34,152 bases of DNA, taken from Verrucomicrobiota bacterium (lineage in GTDB: Bacteria; Auribacterota; JABMQX01; JAFGEW01). Positions 7,118-15,604 of this stretch are shown here, piece after piece (position 1 is the stretch's first letter; every line of letters starts with the position of its first letter). Below the pieces are notes generated by a model. The model searched no databases. It had not been told where the DNA came from and saw only the letters and a list, made by a program, of their open reading frames with translations. A program made the translations under genes and the position numbers. The stretch is taken from contig JAFGEW010000004.1 of NCBI GenBank assembly GCA_016931415.1, positions 1 through 34,152 of the forward strand, in the 5' to 3' direction.

Positions 7118-8602
7118 ATGAAGTCGATCGCGCAGGTGGTTCGGGAGAAGCCGTGGGCCGGTTGGCTGCTGTTCGCGGCGACGCTCGTCGCGGTGTTCGG
7201 GCTGGGGCTGTTGCTCTCGACGATCATCATGCACCGGGCCGAGAAGCGGCAGCCGTTCGAGATGATCGTCAGGGTGCGCGAACTCGAGCCGCGGAGCGCG
7301 ATCTGGGGCACGAACTTCCCGCGCGAGTACGAGACGTATCTCGAGACCAAGGACACCTCGTTCCGCAGCAAATACAACGGCTCGGTGCCGCGCGACATGC
7401 TCGAGGAGGATCCACGCTGGGTCGTGCTCTGGGCCGGATACGCGTTCTCGAAGGATTACCTGCAATCGCGCGGGCACGCATGGGCGATCGAGGATATCCG
7501 CACGACGCTGCGGACGAACTCGGGGATGCCGGGCACGTGCTGGACGTGCAAAAGCCCCGACGTGCCGCGCGTGATCGCCGAACGCGGCGCGGCCGAGTTC
7601 TATAGGGCGGAATGGGATGACCTCGGCGCGGAGATCGTCAATCCGATCGGGTGCGCCGATTGCCACGATCACGAGACGATGAACCTGGTCATCACACGGC
7701 CGGCGCTCGTCGAGGCGTTCGAGCGGCGCGGCGAGGACATCGCTGCGGCGACCCACCAGGAGATGCGGGCGCTCGTGTGCGCCCAGTGCCATGTCGAGTA
7801 CTACTTCAGGGGCGAGGGCATGTACCTGACACTCCCGTGGGACAAGGGGCGCACAGTCGAGGCGATGGAGGCATACTACGACGAGTACGACTTCGCCGAC
7901 TGGGTGCATCCGCTGAGCCGGGCGAAAATGGTCAAGGCTCAACACCCGGATTGGGAGCTGTTCGAGACGGGCATCCACGCGCAGCGCGGGCTGGCATGCG
8001 CTGATTGTCACATGCCGTACCTCGTCGAAGGTGGAATCAAGTACTCGAGCCACCACGTTGTGAGCCCGCTCGCGATGATTCCGAGGACATGCGTCGTCTG
8101 CCACCGCGAAGGCGAGGATGAGCTGCGCAAGAACGTCTACGAGCGGCAGGACAAGGTCATGGAACTGCGCAACGCGGCGCTTGACGCGATCGTCGCGGCG
8201 CATTTCGAGGCGAAGGCGGCGTGGGACGCCGGCGCAACGGAGGACGAGATGGCGCCCATCCTCGTGCTGATCCGGCATGCGCAATGGCGGTGCGACTTCG
8301 TCGCGGCGAGCCATGGGGCACCTTTCCATACGCCGATCGAGAGCGCGCGCATCCTGTCGTCGGCGCGGAAGAAGGCGGACGAGGCGCGCCTGCACCTCGC
8401 GCGGATCCTCATGGCGCATGGAGTCACCGAGCCGGTGGAAATCCCTGACATCTCGACAAAGGCTAAGGCGCAAGCGGCCATCGGCCTCGACATGGAGGCC
8501 GAGCGCGCGAGAAAAGCCGAGTTCCTCAAGACCGTCGTGCCGCAATGGGACGCGGAGGCGGCAGCGCGCGAGAGGAAGTGGGACGAGGAGAGCGAGGACT
8601 GA
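7118..8602 (+). CDS. nrfA: NrfA, pentaheme ammonia-forming nitrite reductase
   Basis: The catalytic subunit reduces nitrite to ammonium with six electrons. The five heme sites are in canonical order: CWTCK 141-145 (the lysine-ligated active-site heme), CADCH 179-183, CAQCH 221-225, CADCH 294-298 and CVVCH 325-329. HVEYYF directly after the third motif fits the substrate-channel tyrosine, and the His in TGIHAQRG fits the catalytic histidine known in the family. KYSSHHVVSP contains a distal heme ligand. An uncleaved-looking hydrophobic segment (about 14-38) suggests membrane attachment. GGAGG at 7106-7110 precedes ATG 7118 by 7 bases. At 494 aa it is normal in length, with a highly charged C-terminus. 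Confidence 0.96.
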   Translation: MKSIAQVVREKPWAGWLLFAATLVAVFGLGLLLSTIIMHRAEKRQPFEMIVRVRELEPRSAIWGTNFPREYETYLETKDTSFRSKYNGSVPRDMLEEDPRWVVLWAGYAFSKDYLQSRGHAWAIEDIRTTLRTNSGMPGTCWTCKSPDVPRVIAERGAAEFYRAEWDDLGAEIVNPIGCADCHDHETMNLVITRPALVEAFERRGEDIAAATHQEMRALVCAQCHVEYYFRGEGMYLTLPWDKGRTVEAMEAYYDEYDFADWVHPLSRAKMVKAQHPDWELFETGIHAQRGLACADCHMPYLVEGGIKYSSHHVVSPLAMIPRTCVVCHREGEDELRKNVYERQDKVMELRNAALDAIVAAHFEAKAAWDAGATEDEMAPILVLIRHAQWRCDFVAASHGAPFHTPIESARILSSARKKADEARLHLARILMAHGVTEPVEIPDISTKAKAQAAIGLDMEAERARKAEFLKTVVPQWDAEAAARERKWDEESED

Positions 8603-8619
8603 GAACGACGGAGGAGTCT

Positions 8620-8658
8620 GTTCTCGACAGGATGAACAGGATTCCCAGGATCAAAGGG
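8620..8658 (+). repeat. Single-arm ACAGGAT-type repeat remnant
   Basis: GACAGGATGAACAGGATTCCCAGGATCAAAGGG-type sequence just after nrfA is the same repeat class as 2944-3012, but here only one arm is present. Confidence 0.6.
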
Positions 8659-8704
8659 ATTCGGCCGAGAGTTCGCCAACTGGAGCAAGTGCACCTTGCC
8701 TATT

Positions 8705-8737
8705 CCGGGCAGTCTCGAAGATTCGCCTGGTTTTTTT
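8705..8737 (+). terminator. Rho-independent terminator after nrfHA
   Basis: A hairpin (CCGGGC at 8705-8710 paired with GCCTGG at 8725-8730, with an inner TCT-CGA-AGA stem) is followed directly by seven T residues at 8731-8737. It lies about 100 bases after the nrfA stop and next to the end of the convergent rlmD gene. Confidence 0.7.
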
Positions 8738-8739
8738 GC

Positions 8740-10158
8740 CTAGACGCTGGCTGGGCTTGGATGGTGGTGCAGTTCGGCGAGCAGTTCGACGTGGTAGGTC
8801 TGGGGGAACATGTCAAACGGGGTGACGCGTTCGAGGCTGTACCCGGCGTCCACGAGGCGGCGGGCGTCGCGAGCGAAGGCGGCCGGATGGCATGAGATAT
8901 AGGCGATGCGCGCGGGGGGACCCTCAATCAGGGCGCGGATGACGCGGGCGTCGCACCCGGCGCGGGGTGGGTCGAGCACGACGAGGTCGGCGGGCAGGTG
9001 GTCGGCCAGGAGCTGCTCGACGCGGCCGCGGCGGACGATGACGCGTTTGCGCAGGCCGGCGGCCTGGATGCGGCGGCGGGCGGCAACGACGGCGTCGCGG
9101 TCGAGCTCAATGGCGACAACGTTCTTCTGTCTGTGGCCAAGCTGCTCGGCGAGGAGGCCGGTACCGCAATACGTATCCACGACTGTGGCATTCCCCTCCC
9201 CTGCTCTCTCAACCACGGCCTGGTAGAGCCGGTGCGCGATGTCGGCGTTAGCTTGCGCGAAGGCGCCGGGATGAAACAGCGTTGTCGTCGGCGCCCCAAG
9301 CTGGTAAGCGGGCGCCCCTTCGGACATTCTCCCGCCACGCGCGCGATTTCTATCGCCCCTTCGAGACTCGGGTACGGCTTCCCCATCGTCATCCCGGGGC
9401 TCACGCCCCGGGCCAGTATCTTCCGGGCCTTCGGCCCCTGCTATGGAGCGGCTCGATCGGGGGTCGCTTCGCGGCAACCATTCAGTGCAGAAGGCAGCGA
9501 CGACGGCGGGCGGCAACGGGACGCGCTCGGGGTAGCGCGGCCTCGGCGGCACGGGATCGCAGGCAAGAATGACGACGGGCTGGTCGTCGAGCATGCGCAG
9601 GACAAGACGACGCAGGTCGGGCCGGCACCAGGCCATGTCGCCGGAGTTGAGCCAGGCCTCGACGGTGGGAAGCGCGGCGTTGAGCTCGTCGACGAGCAGC
9701 GGGCACCGCTCGACGCGGACGAGAGCGCCCGGATCGTCCCATCGGTGGAGGCAAAGGGCGAGCGCGCCGTCCTGATCGCGCACGGCCATGGTGATCTTGC
9801 GGCGGTAACCGAACGGCTCGGACGCGACGGTTGGCTCAGGCTCGATGTCGATGTGGCCGACGCGGCGCAGGGTTTCGCGGACGGCGTCGCGTTTGAACTC
9901 GAGCTGCTTGGTGTACGTCATGTGCTGGAGCTGGCAACCGCCGCATTGCTCGTAGAAAGGGCACGGGGGCTCGACGCGGTCGGGCGACGCGGTGAGCAGC
10001 CACCGCATGTGGGCGCGGCGCCAATGCTTGGAGGCCTGCACGACCTCGGCTTCGCAACGCTCGCCGGGCAGCGCGCGCGGAACGAAGTGGACAAGGCCCT
10101 CGTGCCGGGCGATGCCCTCGCCGCTGGTGGACAGCGTTTCGATGTCGAGTGTGATCAA
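8740..10158 (-). CDS. rlmD: RlmD/RumA-family 23S rRNA (uracil-C5) methyltransferase with an insertion
   Basis: A SAM-dependent m5U methyltransferase of the TrmA/RlmD family, 472 residues. It starts at TTG 10158, which GGAAGG precedes by about 7 bases. An N-terminal TRAM-like domain (1-55) leads to the iron-sulfur cysteines C66, C72 and C75 (CPFYEQCGGC) and C152 (ERCPLL). The SAM motif VVDTYCGTGLL is at 326-336, LDPPRAGC at 395-402, and the catalytic cysteine C423 lies in YISCHP. GAFAQAN matches the family's FxQxN box. Residues about 230-281 are a hydrophilic, Arg/Gly/Asp-rich insertion without family counterpart; its DNA is an intergenic-type repeat (see 9316-9471). Which uridine is modified (U1939 or U747) cannot be told from sequence alone. 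Confidence 0.9.
   Translation of the reverse strand: MITLDIETLSTSGEGIARHEGLVHFVPRALPGERCEAEVVQASKHWRRAHMRWLLTASPDRVEPPCPFYEQCGGCQLQHMTYTKQLEFKRDAVRETLRRVGHIDIEPEPTVASEPFGYRRKITMAVRDQDGALALCLHRWDDPGALVRVERCPLLVDELNAALPTVEAWLNSGDMAWCRPDLRRLVLRMLDDQPVVILACDPVPPRPRYPERVPLPPAVVAAFCTEWLPRSDPRSSRSIAGAEGPEDTGPGREPRDDDGEAVPESRRGDRNRARGGRMSEGAPAYQLGAPTTTLFHPGAFAQANADIAHRLYQAVVERAGEGNATVVDTYCGTGLLAEQLGHRQKNVVAIELDRDAVVAARRRIQAAGLRKRVIVRRGRVEQLLADHLPADLVVLDPPRAGCDARVIRALIEGPPARIAYISCHPAAFARDARRLVDAGYSLERVTPFDMFPQTYHVELLAELHHHPSPASV
9316..9471 (+). repeat. Two-hairpin element inserted in frame inside rlmD
   Basis: Within rlmD the DNA contains CCCGGGGC-TCAC-GCCCCGGG (9393-9412), a 12-base spacer, and GGGCC-TTC-GGCCC (9425-9437). 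This is the same two-hairpin arrangement as the intergenic arrays at 3963, 17191 and 23405. The surrounding 156 bases have no stop in the rlmD frame and encode about 52 residues absent from the usual RlmD fold. They fall just before the GAFAQAN box, at a domain boundary. Confidence 0.7.
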
Positions 10159-10260
10159 GTATGCGCCTTCCCATGAGAAGCGTGGTTGGGTTCGGTAGCT
10201 TCCCTACTCGTCAGCACCATACCATAGAAGAGGACGCGTCGGGAAACGGATCAGGCATTC

Positions 10261-10335
10261 ACCATGGAGGCCACAGAGACCACGAAGAAGGTCCAAGGGT
10301 TCTCTGCTCTCTCTGTAAGCTCTGTGCTGAGACGA
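10261..10335 (+). repeat. CCACAGAG-type repeat in the rlmD upstream gap
   Basis: Bases 10261-10335 contain CCATGGAGGCCACAGAGACCACG and a roughly inverted TCTCTGCTCTCTCTGTAAGCTCTGTG. This resembles the degenerate CCACGGAG.CACAGAG repeat blocks at 31411-31480 and 33956-34025. The gap 10159-10375 holds no supported gene. Confidence 0.5.
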
Positions 10336-10375
10336 TTTGTGCGCGGAACAGCCAGCGTTCTTCGGGCAGGAGTCG

Positions 10376-10861
10376 TCAGTTGCTGTCGAGGACTTCGCGC
10401 TTCTCGCGTTCGTATTCTTCTTTGGAAAGGATGCCTTCTTCGTAGAGTCTGTGGAGCTTGCGCAGCTTCTCGTCGAAGTCGGATTGGGACTTGGGCCTCG
10501 TGTTGCGTGCGGCGCCAAGGTCAACGCTGGCCTCGTCGAGGGCGTCCTTGATCATGCCGCCCGTCATGCGCGACCATGGCTCCATGCCCTCGCGCGCGCG
10601 CTCGGGATTGAGCACGACGCCGGAACCGGCCATGCCGAGCCTGCCGATGCCTTGGACAATTCCGCCTACGATCATCATGGCCATGCCGACAATGCCGCGG
10701 ATCATGGACGAGCGCGCGTCCGTCTCGAAGCTGTCGAAGTCGCCGAAGTTGCAGGCCCCCGTCACAAAGACCGAGCCGAAGGTCAGGAAGCCGAGAATCA
10801 TCAGCACCATACCGATGTAGTAGACGGTTTTCCGCTCTTCAGATACGTTGCGTCTTGCCAT
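10376..10861 (-). CDS. Two-TM membrane protein with C-terminal SHOCT domain
   Basis: A protein of 161 residues from ATG 10861 (GAGG 8 bases upstream); the frame is open further but has no signals there. Two membrane segments (about residues 14-37 and 51-75, the second rich in Gly/Met) are followed by a charged linker. The C-terminal SHOCT domain (about 127-158) has the typical LYEEGILSKEEYEREK pattern. SHOCT domains are short helical oligomerisation modules at protein ends. The exact job is unknown; it is a membrane protein with a cytoplasmic tail. It is transcribed divergently from the portal-like gene. Confidence 0.8.
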   Translation of the reverse strand: MARRNVSEERKTVYYIGMVLMILGFLTFGSVFVTGACNFGDFDSFETDARSSMIRGIVGMAMMIVGGIVQGIGRLGMAGSGVVLNPERAREGMEPWSRMTGGMIKDALDEASVDLGAARNTRPKSQSDFDEKLRKLHRLYEEGILSKEEYEREKREVLDSN

Positions 10862-10927
10862 TGTCGCCGCCTCATGCGCATGCGAAAGAAGGGATTGCCC
10901 TGCGGTAGCAGTCCACCCACAGGGTCT

Positions 10928-10957
10928 ACTATCGCGCGGCGTCCACATGAAGGTCAA
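10928..10957 (-). promoter_or_regulatory. Candidate promoter for the SHOCT gene
   Basis: On the minus strand TTGACC (10957-10952) and GATAGT (10933-10928) are separated by 18 bases. They lie about 70 bases upstream of the ATG at 10861. Confidence 0.45.
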
Positions 10958-11032
10958 TGACGCATTGCGGTGTATGCGGGGACTTCTTCTGGCCGCCGAC
11001 TCGAGAAGGAGCTGCCGCTGCGCAACTCACGC

Positions 11033-11061
11033 TTGCGAAAGGCAGGCGAATATGGTACAAT
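11033..11061 (+). promoter_or_regulatory. Candidate extended -10 promoter for the portal-like gene
   Basis: TTGCGA (11033-11038), a 17-base spacer and TACAAT (11056-11061), with TGG directly before the -10 as in extended -10 promoters. Transcription would begin near 11068 and leave a leader of about 100 bases. This argues that the open frame upstream of 11171 is not translated. Confidence 0.6.
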
Positions 11062-11170
11062 GCGCCCTGATCGGTATCAGAACAACGCGAGTGAGCCGCC
11101 GGGGATGCGGCGTGATTGGTGGCAGTGTTCGCCGTGCGCGAAGACTGCCGTTTCGCTTATGGAGGCTGTG

Positions 11171-12577
11171 ATGGGATCGGTTGTGGATTCGCGGTATGAC
11201 GGGTACGAGACGTGTTGTGCGCAGTGGCGCTTCTACCTCGACAGCTACGAGGGCGGGGACGACTACTTGCGCGGCAACTACCTGTTCCGGCACCTCAAGG
11301 AGGACGAGGAATCGTTCGACGACCGGCGGGCGCGGGCGTATTACTACAACTTCTGCCGGACAGTGGTCGATACGTACGTGGCGCATCTGTTCCGGAAGGG
11401 CGCGGGCATCTTCCGCGAGACGGAGCAGAGTGCAGCATGGGCGCGGTTTCTGACGGACGTTGATCGCAAGGGCAACGACATGTCGACGTTCATGCAGGAG
11501 CAGGTGGCGCCGGCGGCGCAGATCTTCGGCCACGTGCACGTGATCGTGGACAAGCCGCCAGCCGACGCCGCGGTGGCGTCGCGCGCCGATGAGGAGGCGA
11601 AAGGCATTCGACCATACCTGGTGGTCGTGCACCCGGAGAACCTGGTCAACTTCCAGGAGGACACGTCGGGCGCGTTGTTGTGGGCGCGTGTGCGGGAGCA
11701 GGCGCCGGCCGTCCTGCCTGCGGCAGGATTGGGCGATCCGTTCGGCGAGCAGAGCACGGACGCGCCGCATCATGTGTACCGGACGTGGACGCGCACGGGC
11801 TGGACGCTGCACGACGAGCACGACCGGCTGATCGCCTCGGGGGGGCACAAGCTGGGCCGGGTGCCGCTCGTAACGGTCTATAACGTGGTGAGCCGGAAGT
11901 ATGCGCGGTGCGGCGTGAGCGCCCTGGCCGATATCGCGCCGATCAACCGGTCGGTGTTCAACTGGTGCTCGCTCAACGACGAGTTCCTCTATCGCCAGTG
12001 CTTCAACATCCTGGCGATTCCGGAGTATCCGGCCGCGGGCAAGCGGCGCCGGCTCGGCGCGGGAAATGCGCTGACGTTCCCGCCGGATGCGGCCAAGACG
12101 CCGTACTACATCTACCCGCCCGTTGAGCCGGGCGAGTACCTGCTCCGGAACGTCGAGAGCGCCATCGACCAGATCTACCGGCTTGCCGTGCTCCAAGCGG
12201 TCGGCCCGCACGAGACAAAGCGGGCGCAATCGGGCGTGGCGAAGGCGTACGATTTCCACATGACGAACCAAAACCTGGCCAAGAAGGCGCGCAATCTCGA
12301 GACGGCCGAGGAGGAGTTGGCACGGTTGTGGGGCTTGTGGCAGGGCATGGCCGAGTTCGCGCCGCGCGTCGAGTATCCGAGCGATTTCAGCCTGCGCGAG
12401 CTGGGTGAGGAGCTGCGCAACGACTTCAACCTGCTCAAGATGGATATCAGCAGGACGTTCAACCGCGCGGTGAAGAAGCGAATCGCGACCCGGTATCTCA
12501 AGCTCGGCGACGCCGACCTGGAGCGGGTCGCACGCGAGATCGACGGCGAGCCGCCGGCAGCGGAGCGGATCGCGTAG
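11171..12577 (+). CDS. Isolated phage portal-like protein
   Basis: A 468-residue protein from ATG 11171 (GGAGG at 11161-11165, 5 bases away; ATG 11159 is an alternative). It resembles tailed-phage portal proteins of the DUF4055/SPP1 gp6-like type. There is a short N-terminal segment with W, Y and D, then YYYNFCRTVVDTYVAHLFRK early on. A central beta-rich wing follows (HVHVIVDKPP, PYLVVVHPENLVNF, VYRTWTRTGW). The C-terminal half is helical: INRSVFNWCSLNDEFLYRQC, then QAVGPHETKRAQSG, then a long coiled segment. Portals form dodecameric DNA channels at a capsid vertex. No terminase, protease or capsid gene is near, so this is either a prophage remnant or a reused gene. The reading frame is intact. 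Confidence 0.72.
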   Translation: MGSVVDSRYDGYETCCAQWRFYLDSYEGGDDYLRGNYLFRHLKEDEESFDDRRARAYYYNFCRTVVDTYVAHLFRKGAGIFRETEQSAAWARFLTDVDRKGNDMSTFMQEQVAPAAQIFGHVHVIVDKPPADAAVASRADEEAKGIRPYLVVVHPENLVNFQEDTSGALLWARVREQAPAVLPAAGLGDPFGEQSTDAPHHVYRTWTRTGWTLHDEHDRLIASGGHKLGRVPLVTVYNVVSRKYARCGVSALADIAPINRSVFNWCSLNDEFLYRQCFNILAIPEYPAAGKRRRLGAGNALTFPPDAAKTPYYIYPPVEPGEYLLRNVESAIDQIYRLAVLQAVGPHETKRAQSGVAKAYDFHMTNQNLAKKARNLETAEEELARLWGLWQGMAEFAPRVEYPSDFSLRELGEELRNDFNLLKMDISRTFNRAVKKRIATRYLKLGDADLERVAREIDGEPPAAERIA

Positions 12578-12666
12578 GGAGGACCGATAGGACGAGATAG
12601 GACACAGGACGGATTGGGGAGCAAGGCAAGAGCCCACACAGCCCTGGAGGCGGCGAGGCAGATCAG

Positions 12667-12826
12667 TCGCCCCTCCGGGGCTCTGGTGTGTTGTTGGGCG
12701 GCGTTGTCCATGGGCTGACGCCCCTGGCTACTCCCAATCGCCCCTGGCGGGGTTCCGGATTCCATCCTTGATGCCCTATCCCACGAGTGCCGCTTCTGGC
12801 TATTGCCAATCGCCCCTGGCGGGGCT
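12667..12826 (+). repeat. 71-72-bp tandem repeats, two-hairpin type
   Basis: TCGCCCC(T)..GGGG(C/T)T units begin at 12667, 12738 and 12810 (periods 71 and 72). Before the second unit stands CCATGGGC-TGAC-GCCCCTGG, a stem with one mismatch. These are degenerate relatives of the 73-bp array at 17191. The gap 12578-12863 shows nothing else. Confidence 0.75.
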
Positions 12827-12863
12827 CCATGGCGATGGTGCACGCGAGCTCGGTGATCCTCGC

Positions 12864-15272
12864 CTACTCGGCGCTGCTTGGCGGGCGGCCGTTCTTCTCG
12901 TAGCGGAAGTGGAAGAGGTTGAGACAGACGGGGAGCAGGAGCAGGGTAATAAACAACGAGATGAACATGGTGAAGGCGGTCATGACACCGAAGTAGTTTG
13001 TCGGATTGAAGTTGCCGAAGGCGAGAACGATGAACGCGCACGAGAGGATGAGGACGGCGTACGAGATGGGCTGGCCGACGCTGAGGAGCGTTCGGCTGAT
13101 GGCGGTCTGGAAGCTATGCGCGACCGTGTACTCGCGCCGGTAGCGGTGAAGGAAGTGAATAGCGGAGTCGACGACGATGCCAATGGCGACGCTGGCGATC
13201 ATGACGGTGGCGCCGTTGAGCTGGATGTCGATCCAGCCCATCATGCCGAGCGTGATGAGCACGGGGAGGATGGTGGGCACCATGCTGATGAGGCCGATGC
13301 GCAGGGAGCGGAAGACGACGATCATGACGACGGTGATGGCGACGAACGCGATGACGATGCTCCGGATCTGGCCGGTCACGAGCGTACCGACAACGTTGAC
13401 GTAGAGCTTGGTGCTGCCCGTGGTGCGCACGTCCATGTCCTTGGCGAAGAAGTCGCCTTTGGCGCGATCGATCATGCGGCAGGCGTCGATGAGGACACTC
13501 GAGGTGACGTCGGTCAGGCGCACGCTGATGCGCGTCGATGTGCCGTCGGCGCTGATGAAGTCGCGCAGAGCGCGGCCGGCCTCGCGCAGGGCGCTCCACA
13601 TCTCGCCCGGCGTCATGGCACTGGTGTTGAGCTTGCTCTGGATGCGAACCCGCTCGCGTTCGTAGTCGCCGTAGCTGATGACGGAAGCGACATGGCGCGA
13701 GGCGGGATTGTCGTTCGGGGTGCGGAGATAATCGGCAAAGGCCTCGACTTGTTTTTGGACCGCGTCGGAGCGGATGTCGGGCCCCGGGCGCGTAATCATG
13801 ATCTCGAGGCTCGTGATGCCGAGGTGCTTGCCGTCGAAATCGCTATACGCCTGGACGATCGGCTCGCGCGCTTTGAAGTAACTCACGATGCGCGTCTCGA
13901 CCTCGAGCCTGGTGATGCCCCAGACAGCGCCGCCGGCGAACACGGCGGCGACAATGAGCGTGGTCCACGGGTGGGTGACGCAGACGCGGCTGAAGCGGCC
14001 CAGCACGTGGAGCACGGGGTGACGGTCGCGATTGAGGCGCTTCTCGCCGAGCGGGGCGCGAAACATCATGAGTGCGATGGGCAGCAGGGCAAAGGCGAGC
14101 ACGAACGAGAGCATGGTGCCGAAGGCGCCGAAGATGCCGAACGATTGGACCGGCCCGAGGCGGTTGACGGCGAGCGAGCCGAGGCCGATGGCGGTGGTGA
14201 GCGAGGTGAGAAAGCACGGCCGGCCCATGCGGGCGACGGTGTTGAGCACCGCGTCGCGTTTGTTCGGACAGCGGCCGCTTTCTTCCTGATGGTAGACGAA
14301 GATGTGGACGGCGATGGTCACGCAGACGGTGATGAGCAGCGGGCTCAGGATAGCGGTCACGAGGTTGATCATCTCGCCGGCGAGGACGAAGACACCGACC
14401 GTGATGGCGAGAGTGATCCAGACAAACGCCATGATAACAAGCACGGTACGCAGACTGCGGAAGATGCCGAACACGGCGAGCGCAGCCAGAAGTTGCGTGC
14501 CGGCGAGGAAGATGAACAGGTCGGAGTGGATGATGCGAGCCAGCGACTCGCGCATGACGGGATTGCCGACGAGCATGAACTTGGCGGTGTCGCCGATCTC
14601 ATCGCGGAGAATGGCACGGATGTCATCGAGGGTGCCATGGTCGACGATGGCTTCGTCGTCAGACCCGTCGGCGAAGTGGAGGAACAGCACCGTGGTCTGG
14701 CCGTCGGCGGTGAGGAGGTTTTCCCCTACGATGCGGTTGGCGCGCATCTCGCGCTCGAAACCGGCAAGGGCGTCCGGGCTAACCGGGCCGGCCCTGAGGA
14801 GTTCCTCAAGGTTGCTCAGGCGGCCCTCGGCAGTGGGATAGAACACCGTGGTGATGCCGAGCACGTCCTTGACGTCGCGGAGCGCCTCGATGCGATGGCT
14901 CACGGTGAGCAGGCGGCGGAGGACGTCGGGGCGGAAGACGGTGCCCTCGTATTCGAAGCCGATGGCAAGCGTCGTGTCGCTGCCAAAGCGGTCGAGGAAC
15001 TGCTCGTGGTACTTCCGGTCGGGATCGTCGTTCAGCACGAAGGCGCGCGTCGAGGCGTCGATCTGGATGCCCTTGGGAGGCAGGTGGAGAAGCGTGACGA
15101 GGGGCACGGGCAGGTAGCGGGCGGCGACCACCAGCACGCAGTAGGCGGTGGCAAGCACCGTCAGGATCAGGACAACGCCGCGGGCGCGGAGGCACACCCG
15201 GCTCAGAGCGGTGAACGGGCCGGCAGGTCTGTCCGTGTCTGTATCTGTCGAAGCGGCCGTGCTACGTGTCAC
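12864..15272 (-). CDS. RND-superfamily (MMPL-type) exporter
   Basis: An 802-residue inner-membrane transporter of the predicted RND exporter group (COG1033, related to HpnN and MMPL proteins). TM1 (about 32-52) precedes a large periplasmic loop. A cluster of five membrane helices follows at about 245-400, then TM7 (near 430), a second periplasmic loop, and a final cluster at about 620-790. The VDSAIHFLHRYRRE motif in the second half is the MMPL signature region; TIAVHIFVYHQEE is its counterpart in the first half. It starts at GTG 15272, supported by a near-consensus promoter 34 bases upstream. The substrate is unknown; relatives move lipids or hopanoids. No membrane-fusion or outer-membrane partner lies next to it. 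Confidence 0.87.
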   Translation of the reverse strand: MTRSTAASTDTDTDRPAGPFTALSRVCLRARGVVLILTVLATAYCVLVVAARYLPVPLVTLLHLPPKGIQIDASTRAFVLNDDPDRKYHEQFLDRFGSDTTLAIGFEYEGTVFRPDVLRRLLTVSHRIEALRDVKDVLGITTVFYPTAEGRLSNLEELLRAGPVSPDALAGFEREMRANRIVGENLLTADGQTTVLFLHFADGSDDEAIVDHGTLDDIRAILRDEIGDTAKFMLVGNPVMRESLARIIHSDLFIFLAGTQLLAALAVFGIFRSLRTVLVIMAFVWITLAITVGVFVLAGEMINLVTAILSPLLITVCVTIAVHIFVYHQEESGRCPNKRDAVLNTVARMGRPCFLTSLTTAIGLGSLAVNRLGPVQSFGIFGAFGTMLSFVLAFALLPIALMMFRAPLGEKRLNRDRHPVLHVLGRFSRVCVTHPWTTLIVAAVFAGGAVWGITRLEVETRIVSYFKAREPIVQAYSDFDGKHLGITSLEIMITRPGPDIRSDAVQKQVEAFADYLRTPNDNPASRHVASVISYGDYERERVRIQSKLNTSAMTPGEMWSALREAGRALRDFISADGTSTRISVRLTDVTSSVLIDACRMIDRAKGDFFAKDMDVRTTGSTKLYVNVVGTLVTGQIRSIVIAFVAITVVMIVVFRSLRIGLISMVPTILPVLITLGMMGWIDIQLNGATVMIASVAIGIVVDSAIHFLHRYRREYTVAHSFQTAISRTLLSVGQPISYAVLILSCAFIVLAFGNFNPTNYFGVMTAFTMFISLFITLLLLPVCLNLFHFRYEKNGRPPSSAE

Positions 15273-15305
15273 GCGTGTTCACAATGCTCGCTGGATTGAA
15301 GACGA

Positions 15306-15334
15306 ATAATACGGGCGGTGGTGGTGGGTGTCAA
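15306..15334 (-). promoter_or_regulatory. Near-consensus sigma70 promoter for the RND exporter
   Basis: On the minus strand a perfect TTGACA (15334-15329), a 17-base spacer and TATTAT (15311-15306). The predicted transcript would start near 15299, leaving a leader of about 27 bases before GTG 15272. Confidence 0.65.
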
Positions 15335-15604
15335 AGGCTTTGGACGCACGTCGGAGACCGGGGCCTCCGTGGCACGCCGGGCCGGCTCGCGTCTGCCGAA
15401 AGCACGCGCGGCGGCGGATCCTGCCGGCGCCGGCGACCGAACCATCCCGAGGTGAAGACCGGAATGATATCTGGTGGAGTATGCAATCGTGCATTTTTCG
15501 CTTGCAAAACGGGCTGGAAAGTCGTGAATTGGCATTTGAACGCAGGATGATTGCGTGTCGCGGGTATCGCTGGAGCTGAACCAACCCACATGCGGAGAGG
15601 GCAC
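15335..15604 (+). other. Intergenic stretch without a supported gene
   Basis: Between the exporter promoter and the next gene I see no repeat and no plausible coding frame. The only signal is GGAGAGG at 15594-15600, the ribosome binding site of the gene at 15605. Confidence 0.5.

Noticed and set aside
5897-8545. Long open frame on the minus strand opposite nrfHA
   Set aside because: It is the antisense of two clear heme proteins. Its translation is Arg/His/Asp-rich without domains, as expected from high-GC codon bias.
10970-11170. N-terminal extension of the portal-like protein
   Set aside because: It overlaps the predicted promoter at 11033-11061, and the ribosome binding site lies at 11161-11165. 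The extra residues look unstructured.
12768-15299. Long open frame on the plus strand opposite the RND exporter
   Set aside because: Its translation is an Asp/Glu/His-rich low-complexity product. The opposite strand encodes a complete transporter with a near-consensus promoter.
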